From contig NC_064822.1 in the NCBI RefSeq assembly GCF_024166365.1, positions 110,682,823 through 110,746,822 on the forward strand: DNA of 64,000 nt. The letters run 5' to 3'. Shown here in pieces: positions 56,829-64,000 of the stretch (positions within the stretch are counted from its first letter, which is position 1; every line of letters begins with the position of its first letter). Origin of the DNA: Elephas maximus indicus. Taxonomy: Eukaryota > Chordata > Mammalia > Proboscidea > Elephantidae. The notes below the pieces were generated by a model. That model did no database searches. It was not told where the DNA came from and worked only from the letters and a program-made list of their open reading frames with translations. The position numbers were made by a program, and so were the translations under genes.

Positions 56829-57036
56829 GATGTTGTTAGGTACGGTCGAGTTTGTTCCACTTATAGCGACCCTATGTACAACAGAATGAAACACTGCCTG
56901 GTCCTGCACCATGCCCACAATCATTACGTTTGAGCCCACTGTTGCAGCCACTGTGTCAATCCATCTCATTGAGGGTCTTCCTCTTTTTCATTGACCCTAT
57001 CCTTTACCAAGCATGATGTCCTTCTCCAGGGACTGA
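56829..57036 (-). mobile_element. RTE-type LINE 3' fragment
   Basis: About 208 bp from GATGTTGTTAGGTACGGTCG to CTCCAGGGACTGAT. It is a 5'-truncated copy covering only the last part of the RTE ORF and the 3' UTR. Confidence 0.85.
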
Positions 57037-57767
57037 TGAGACTACAGTTTTATAGATATTTTGAAACATATACTTTATATGCCTATATGTAGAAAAAATA
57101 GTTTTTCATTTTAATCATTAAAAGCCAAATCACATTTATTGAAGTCATGTATTATTTTATGCTCTCTTCCTGTATTGCAGTTTAAAATTTATGGTTATAT
57201 TTGTTTCTTTTTGTGTCCTGCAACAACAAATGAATGCCTCCTTAGCAAAGATTATGCCTTATGCTTCCCTGAGTATTTCCAAGTGCTTATAGTTTCTCTC
57301 TTTCCCTTAGTTTAAATATTCTCTTTTCCTTTAAACACACTAAAGTTAATAAGAAAAAAAAGACTATAAAAGTTAACCAAGCAGATTTCAATAATAAGGA
57401 AAACTTCTAGAAAGTATAACAAACATAATGTAAAGTTAAAAACTTAGGTTAAAACCTAAAATTAAAACGAAGCTGAAAACCTAAATACAGATGAGGCAAG
57501 ACTGAAGAAAGAATAAGAATAGTTACATAAACACACCAAAGATGAAGAGATAGATGACGTGAGAGTGAAGTCTAGGATAGGGATTATATATAGTATGAGA
57601 AAGTCCATAATTTGTCTTTTTGGAATGCCAGAATTAAAGAAGAGAGCTGGTGCAATGATCCGAAACAGAATAAATAATCATGAAGTACAGAGGGTTATAG
57701 TAAAAATTTAGAAAACCACAAACCAAGAGAAGCAGCCACGATGAAAGAGAAGATGACTATTACCTTT
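57037..57767. other. Spacer, nothing recognised
   Basis: AT-rich. No repeat or coding signal that I can name. Confidence 0.45.
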
Positions 57768-58155
57768 TATTGTTGTTAGATGCCTTTGAGTCAGTTCCGA
57801 CTCATAGCGACCCTATGTACAACAGAAGGAAACATTGGTAGGTTGTGTGCGATCCTCACAATGGTTGCTATGTTTGAGTTCATTGTCGTAGCCACTGTGT
57901 CAATCCATCTCGTTGAGGGTCTTTCTCTTTTTTGCTGACCGTCTACCTTACCAAGCATGATGTCCTTCTCCAGGGAGTTATCCCTCTTGATAAAACATCC
58001 AAAGTATGTGAGATGAAGCCTTGCCATCCTCGCTACCAAGGCGCACTCTGGCTGCACTTCTTCCAGGCCAGATCTGTTTGTTCTTCTGGCAGTCCATGGG
58101 CCATTGCATAGCCAATATTCCTCGCCAACACCATACTTTAGAGGCATCTATTGTT
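57768..58155 (-). mobile_element. RTE-type LINE 3' fragment
   Basis: About 390 bp from TTATTGTTGTTAGATGCCTT to about 58155. Protein traces are LHLTYFGCFIKRDNSLEKDI and MLGKVDGQQKRERPSTRWID. 5'-truncated. Confidence 0.85.
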
Positions 58156-58169
58156 CGTCAAAGCAATGG

Positions 58170-58222
58170 ATTTGTTTGGTTTTGGTATCTATATAGATGT
58201 AGATACCCAAAACCAAACAAAT
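58170..58222. repeat. Near-perfect inverted repeat (hairpin)
   Basis: ATTTGTTTGGTTTTGGTATC on the left pairs with TACCCAAAACCAAACAAAT on the right, with one base unpaired, giving a stem of about 22 bp and a short loop (TATAGATG region). The TTTGTTTGGTTTTGG part resembles an AfroSINE 3' tail, so it may be a foldback of such a tail. Confidence 0.8.
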
Positions 58223-58439
58223 GCATAAAGGTTGAATTTCCTGAATCATAAGGTGTTTTTTAGTGTAGAAGATAACAACACGTTGTTTCCGAAAAGGTCA
58301 TACAAATTACACTCCCATCATTAGCCTATGAGATGCCATTTTAATTCACATCCTTACCCATGTATAACAATCATAATTTTATAAAATATGGACTCTCATA
58401 GTTCATAATATCTCATTGTGGATTTACTGTGTATTTTCC

Positions 58440-58650
58440 TGATTTTATCAATTGCTTTTTTTTTTGCATCTATTGAAATGATACAATATGATTCCTCCTT
58501 TGCTCTTTTAATGTGGTGAATTATATTAATTGACTTTCTATAGTGAAATTAACTTTACATTCCTGGGATATAACCAACTTAATCACATTATGCTGTGCTT
58601 TTTATATACTGCTGAATGCAATTTCCTAAAGCTTTATAATCAAATCCTGC
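58440..58650 (-). mobile_element. Old L1 ORF2 fragment, minus strand
   Basis: TTTTAATGTGGTGAATTATA, CATTCCTGGGATATAACCAA and related phrases are antisense L1 ORF2 (RT region). Worn. Confidence 0.6.
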
Positions 58651-59126
58651 TTTAACATGGTAAGTGGGGTTTCAAAATACTATTATCCTAAAAATACGGG
58701 ACCCATTATTGTGAAGTGAATGGTATGACCTGGGCAAACACTAGCAGAGCTGGTCAGGATCTAGGGTTTCTGGCTCCAGAAATAAACCCTGGACTGAGCT
58801 GCAGTTTGCTGCCATCTAGCGGCTGCTGCCTACGCTAATCTAAAGACCTGGAGTACTGTGACAGAAGGGAACGTCAAGGACCGTGAACTCTACATGTATC
58901 CTAGTTAGTTTTTTCCCGTTATATTGCTACGAGAAAGAGAGATTTGGTTGGAAATGACTGAAAACGTTAGAAGCCCCCCCCTTCCTTTTTTCCTGAGATA
59001 AAGTTGCGTAGCATCGTCAGCCCTGTTTTCCCTCCCCTCCCTTTCTTCTCCTCCCTCACTGAAAATAAGCCCTGTAAGAGCTCATTCCCTGTTTCAGAAT
59101 AGGGTTGGACAAAAAACAAAAAACAG
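58651..59126. other. Unassigned stretch, locally GC-richer
   Basis: Part (58730-58910) is more GC-rich than its surroundings (CTGCCATCTAGCGGCTGCTG), which may mark an unknown repeat. No coding frame. Confidence 0.4.
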
Positions 59127-59289
59127 GAAGCCAAACCCATTTTGGTGGTTTCGATTCTGACTCACAGCGACCCTATAGGGCAGAGTAAAACTACCCCATA
59201 GAGTTTCCATGGAGCACCTGGTGGGTTCAAACTGCCAACCTTTTGGTTAGTAGCGGTAGCCCTTAACCACTACGCCACCAGGGTTTCCA
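59127..59289 (-). repeat. AfroSINE
   Basis: CCAAACCCATTTTGGTGG, GCGACCCTATAGGGCAGAGT, GTGGGTTCAAACTGCCAACC and CCACTACGCCACCAGGGTTT in order. Confidence 0.9.
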
Positions 59290-59739
59290 CAGGGAGGGAC
59301 AGAAAATGGAAACCATTTTCCAGTCACAGTATGTCTGAATATGTCTTATCCTGCAGTGCCATTGTCACAGGGTTTTGTAGAATTGCGTGTAGAGTTGTGT
59401 ATATATTCATCATCAGGAGAGAACGTTGTTTTCCTTGTACTAATCATGGCACATTTTGGAATCAAGCTTGTGTTAACATCATTTTAAAAAATGGAGATTT
59501 TTTTCCTCTTTTTGTATTCTATAGAGAAGATCGTAAAACTTTGAAATTGTTCCCTCCTTGAAGATTTGGAAGAACTAATGGAAGATACAGTCTGGACATG
59601 GAGATTGTACTATGGGGAGAACTTTGATTAACGATTCAATTGCTTTAAGGGTTAACAGAAGGAATGATAATAAAAATATTTAACAGCTTGTATTGTAATT
59701 TATATATAAAAACATTTATCAATCAATCAATAATATAAA

Positions 59740-60910
59740 ATAGCTTCTTCTACAAAATTTAATTGAGATTGCATTGAATCTATTGGCCGCTTTGAGAAGA
59801 AGTGATATTGTAACAGTATTAAATCTTCTAACGAACATGATGCTCTCAATTTATTTAAATCTTCATAATCTTCACTTTCCCTAAGCAATATCTGGGAGTT
59901 TTCAGTACATAGATTTTGCACACCTTTTGTCAAACTTATCACTAAATATTTCAAAATTTTAACAATATTTTAAATGGCATTTTTACTTTTCAATTTCTAA
60001 CTCTACTGTTAGTATTTGAAAATAGAGTTTTTTTGTACATTGATTTTGTATCTTGTGACCTTGCTAAGGTCATTTATTAGTTGCAGAATTGATTTTTGTA
60101 TATTGATCTTGGATTTTGTAAATTTGCTAAACACACTTATAAGTCCTAGAAGCATTTTTGTATATTCTATCAGCTTTTCTCTACATAGACAATCGCGTTG
60201 TCTGCAAATTAAGAGTTCGTTTCTTCCTTTCCAATCTGGATACCTTTTATTTCTGTGTCCTAATTGCACTGGCATTTGTCTCCGTGGCAATGTTGAGTAA
60301 AAGTGTTGAGAACAGAAGTCGTTGTCTTGTTTCTGATCCTAGGGGAAACCAGCCAGCCTTTCCTTACTCCGGATGATTATTTGCTCTAGGTGTTTCTTGG
60401 GTGCCCTTTTCCAGATTGAGGAAAACTGCTGAGAGGTGTTGTCAGGAATATTTGATTTTCCCCAAAAAATTTCTTTTCTGCATCCACTGAGATTATTATA
60501 TACATTTTTTACTTTTTAGTTTGTTAATACAGCGAACTGCAATGATTTAGTTTGGAACGTTAAACCAGCTTTGCATTCCCGGGCTAAATCACACTTGATC
60601 ATAGTATATTATCCTTTTGATCTTTTTTTGATTGAATTTACTAAAATCTTGTTTAGAAATATTGCATCTATGTCCGTGACAGACGTTGACCTGTAATTCC
60701 CTTTTCTTGTACACTTTTTTGTCTGTTTTAATATCGGCATTACACTGGCATCATAGAATGAGTTAGAAAGTATCCTTTCCTTAAATTTTTGAAAGAAATT
60801 GTGTAAAGTTATTATTATTACTTAAATATTTGGTAGAATTTACCAGTGAATCCAAATTAGTATGGACTATTCTTGCTGGGAAAGTTTTCAACTACAATTT
60901 CAGTTCTTTG
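59740..60910 (-). mobile_element. Old L1 ORF2 fragment, minus strand
   Basis: Long antisense stretch of ORF2 from an old L1: TTGAGATTGCATTGAATCTA, ACATAGACAATCGCGTTGTC, TTTCCAATCTGGATACCTTT, TTGAGTAAAAGTGTTGAGAA, GCATCATAGAATGAGTTAGA. It covers the RT palm and thumb on the minus strand but is full of stops. Open frames at 60016-60300 and 60009-60290 are not real genes. Confidence 0.7.
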
Positions 60911-61110
60911 AAATACTGTCAATGAAATAAACTGGGGCAAACGTTGGGCTTGCCACCACATTTGTTTCCCACTTCCCAGTAATCACTGCCCTGCACTGCT
61001 AATGTCCTGTGTGTTGATATGTGTCAGAGAGAAGGATGAGAGGGGAGGGAGAAAAGAAAGATAGTGTGAGATTTAAGAGAGAAAGAGGGACTGCCTTTTG
61101 TTGTTGATTA

Positions 61111-61273
61111 CCCAGAAAAACCCAGTGCTGTCGAGTGGATTCCGACTCATAGCGACCCTACAGGACAGAGTAGAACTGCCCCATAGAGTTTCCAAGGAGC
61201 GCCTGGGGGATTTGAACTGCAGACCCTTTGGTTAGCAGCCGTAGCACTTACCAACTATGCCGCCAGGGTTTCA
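61111..61273 (-). repeat. AfroSINE with 12-bp target duplication
   Basis: Complete copy, little mutated. TGTTGTTGATTA at 61099-61110 is exactly repeated at 61274-61285, so insertion was recent enough to keep the duplication intact. Confidence 0.93.
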
Positions 61274-61953
61274 TGTTGTTGATTAGGCAAGTGATAAATA
61301 TGGTTCCTGTTACTTTATCTTGGTCAAAATCAGAAATTTGATTATATGTCTTTTATTTTTCAAGTCAAATTAAACTTTTCTTCCCCAACCTGTCTGAGTT
61401 GTAGAAAAGCTGGTTATTTTCCTTTGGGGATCTTCTAGTTTTTTGTTGGTTTGTTTGTGTGTATTTTTTTTTTTTAATTATTAACCTAACCTGGAACTTC
61501 CACAGGTATGATCAATATCACAAGCCCATTGCTTCTCATTGCAACACAGTTACTGAAGGCACTTATACCTAAAGTTCACATGGATAAAATTGTTCTAAAG
61601 TCTGTAGGTCTCTGCAAAAGCTGCAAGATGTTCAGGGAAGGGAGTTACATATTTTTGTAGCTTATTTTGAAAAACAGTCTCATTCTCTTTCTTAGTTTTC
61701 AAGGGCTTCTCTAACAAAATACAGGCAGTCCTTGGATTACAAACAAATTCTGTTCCTAAATCTGTCTTGAAGTCGAATTTGTAAGTAAGTCGGAACAGTT
61801 AGGTACGATTCATATCTAACATCATGTAGTCAATTGAATGCATAATAAAAGAAACACTTCCACATACACTAAAACATCTTCAACATAATAATACAGTTGA
61901 GAATCTTAAAAAAAAAAAAAAAAAAAACCCTTCCCACACTCATCTCATTCACA
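61274..61953. other. Spacer with a possible DNA-transposon trace
   Basis: ACAGGCAGTCCTTGGATTAC and GTAAGTAAGTCGGAACAG (61723-61800) resemble a short palindromic DNA-transposon fossil that I know by sight but cannot name. No gene. Confidence 0.35.
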
Positions 61954-62124
61954 AAACCAAAACCAAACTCATTGCCACTGAGTTGATTACAACTCATAGT
62001 GAGTGACCCTATGGGACAGAGTAAAACTGCCGCATTGGGTTTCCAAGGAGCGACTGGTGGATTTGAACTGCCGACCTTTTAGTTAGCAGCCATAGCTCTT
62101 AAACTCTGCACCACAAGGAACCCT
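61954..62124 (-). repeat. AfroSINE
   Basis: ACCAAAACCAAACTCATTGC, TATGGGACAGAGTAAAACTG, GTGGATTTGAACTGCCGACC and CACCACAAGGAACCC. Confidence 0.88.
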
Positions 62125-63202
62125 GTCTCATTCACAGATGTTTTTAAAACTTCAGATTAATTAAGAATGAAGTGTGACCCAGGAATCAGTATTAAAAACA
62201 AAGTAAAACAAAACCTCCTCAGATGACTCTGAGGTATAGGGAAAGTTTGGCAAGTACTGACCTAATTGATCGCAAGGGCCTTTTTCATTTTTCAAAAAAT
62301 CACACATCCGTATATATTTTCTAATTTACTTTCCTGATTTTAACAGTGACTCTATGGCTAGATCAGTGGGAATTTATGGCCGATAATATGTAGGTGGAAT
62401 TCTCAGTTCTGTCTTTTCGCAATGTAAAGAGTTAAGGTATTTCTGAAGGTTCAAACTGAATGTCCAGGCTAGAATCTTCTTTTGGTTCTAATAAGTAATA
62501 ACAAAGTAAATAAGACTTAGAAGTAAATATGTCTGCTTATTGAGTGTACTCAGATACTTAAATAAACCTAATATATACTGTCACATTTTAATAATAAATT
62601 ACACTTTCCTCAAAGATTTCTTTAAAAGCAAAATCAGTTTTCTTAGCTCTGCAATGAGGCTTCTTTTGAAATCTGCTGGATCTCAAATGAGGTATTTTTT
62701 AAAAAAATAATAACTTTTTCTGATGATCATTTTCTTACTTTAGCAAAATTTCTCTTTTTTTCTATGTTCACTCTGTCATATAGCCATTATTTATTATTTT
62801 TTATTTCCCACGAGCTACATATTTTATTTAATTTACATACATAGTTGACTTTAAGCGTTACACCAAAAATCATATGCAGTAGATGTTTCTAGGCCATATT
62901 TTGCCAATGAGAAAACAGAGACTCATGGAAGTCAAACGATTTACCTAAGATTACTCAGTGAGTGATGAAGTTTGGATTAAAACCCAGATTTATGTGAATT
63001 CAAACACAAAATGTTTTAACTAATAAAACATTTTGACTTTATAAAAGGAATAGTAACAGAGGCTAAATCAGTTTCACTTCTTCTGACTCTACTGCAATTT
63101 TAATTTTATGAAAATTTCAAAGAAAATATGTAACTGAAAGTATGATATCAAGCTCCTTGAGGGGAAGAAATATTTTTTGTTAGTTCCAGTATTAAATATA
63201 GT
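62125..63202. other. AT-rich spacer, nothing recognised
   Basis: No repeat family or coding signal identified. Confidence 0.45.
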
Positions 63203-63365
63203 ATTAATAACCCATTGCCATCAAGTCGATTCTGACTCATGGTGACCCTTAGGACAGAGTAGAACTGCCCCATGGGGTTTCCAAGGAGTGGCCAGTAGAT
63301 TCGAACAGCCAATCTTTTTTGGTTAGGAGCTGTTGATCTTAACCACTGTGCCACCAGGGCTCCAC
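63203..63365 (-). repeat. AfroSINE with short target duplication
   Basis: ACCCATTGCCATCAAGTCGA, GGACAGAGTAGAACTGCCCC and GTGCCACCAGGGCTCC. AAATATAGT at 63194-63202 recurs at 63366-63374. Confidence 0.9.
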
Positions 63366-63754
63366 AAATATAGTCACAGAACCAAAGAATTATAACATAC
63401 AAAGTTACTTTTTTCCAAACTGACCTTAATTTTTCAGCTATCTTAAAAATTATTAATATTTTATCCATATGTTTCTTTAGTAGTTGTAATTAAACATTCA
63501 TAGTTATAAAAAAGAGCAAAAAGCAGAACTTAGGCAACACAGGTTTTTTGTTTTTCCCCTAACTCATTTGCAATAATAGTTTCTGTTTGATTAACAATAT
63601 ACACAGGAAAAATACTTCTTGTTCTGGAAAGTAATCTGTACTTCAACCATAGTTTTACTATGTAAGCAAAAATAATTCATATATCTGAGATGTCATCCCT
63701 TTGATAGTTAAAGGAAAAGTGCTGAAATTTAGCTGCCAAATTGGGAACTACTAA

Positions 63755-63915
63755 AAAAAACCCATTGCCCTGGAGTCTATTCCGTCCCCTGGAGACCCTA
63801 TAGGACAGGGTAGAACTGCTCCATATGGTTTCCAAGAAGTGCCTGGTGGGTTCAAACTGCTGACCTTTTAGTTAGCAGCTGTAGCTCTGAACCACTATGC
63901 CACCAGGGTTTCCCA
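63755..63915 (-). repeat. AfroSINE
   Basis: AACCCATTGCCCTGGAGTCT, GACAGGGTAGAACTGCTCCA, GTGGGTTCAAACTGCTGACC and TATGCCACCAGGGTTTCC. Bases 63375-63754 and 63916-64000 show nothing I recognise. Confidence 0.9.
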
Positions 63916-64000
63916 GGAACTGTCAGCAAACAATTAGTAGTGAATGAAGCAGGAGGTAGAGGTAGAAAAGCAGATGAGGGAAGAGCATAGAAGGAGAGAA

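Overview
The window looks like nuclear DNA from an afrotherian mammal, most likely an elephant. The main evidence is about two dozen copies of one tRNA-derived SINE (AfroSINE type), several RTE-clade LINE copies ending in short (AAC)n tails, and a mammalian L1 lineage with long, repeat-bearing 5' UTRs. No bacterial or viral operons, tRNA, rRNA or CRISPR features were seen. Species is an inference; hyrax or sirenian is possible.

The host genes are all class II olfactory receptors (ORs). A broken OR resembling OR9K2 lies on the minus strand at 2723-3800. Two intact 311-residue paralogues lie on the plus strand at 28525-29460 (copy A) and 53459-54394 (copy B), each inside a duplicated block (about 26.48-30.82 kb and 51.25-54.90 kb). 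This fits part of a clustered OR array. In human, OR9K2 sits in the 12q13 cluster, so orthology of the region to that cluster is plausible but unproven.

The space between the receptors is retrotransposon sequence. From 9.5 to 12.5 kb a CT-rich tandem repeat of about 160 bp abuts a 5'-truncated RTE. From 17.0 to 20.9 kb one RTE is nested inside another with a 13-bp target duplication. From 33.6 to 45.9 kb two minus-strand L1s lie side by side; the second is full length (38012-45883) with a 15-bp target duplication. From 46.0 to 51.2 kb there is the 5' part of a plus-strand L1, an RTE and an older L1 3' UTR. Fragments of older L1s, LTR-like repeats and AfroSINEs fill most of the rest.

The clearest unusual signal is in the OR pair. 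Their first 467 coding bases differ at about 40 sites, while the remaining coding sequence and the first bases after the stop differ at only one, which points to gene conversion of the 3' half. Copy B also carries an AfroSINE between the likely splice acceptor and the start codon. Other points of note are a perfect 18-bp-stem palindrome at 1184-1228, L1 5' UTR monomers, and an ATGA stop-start overlap ahead of L1 ORF2.

Repeat family names come from memory of the families and no database was searched. Edges of old repeats are approximate.
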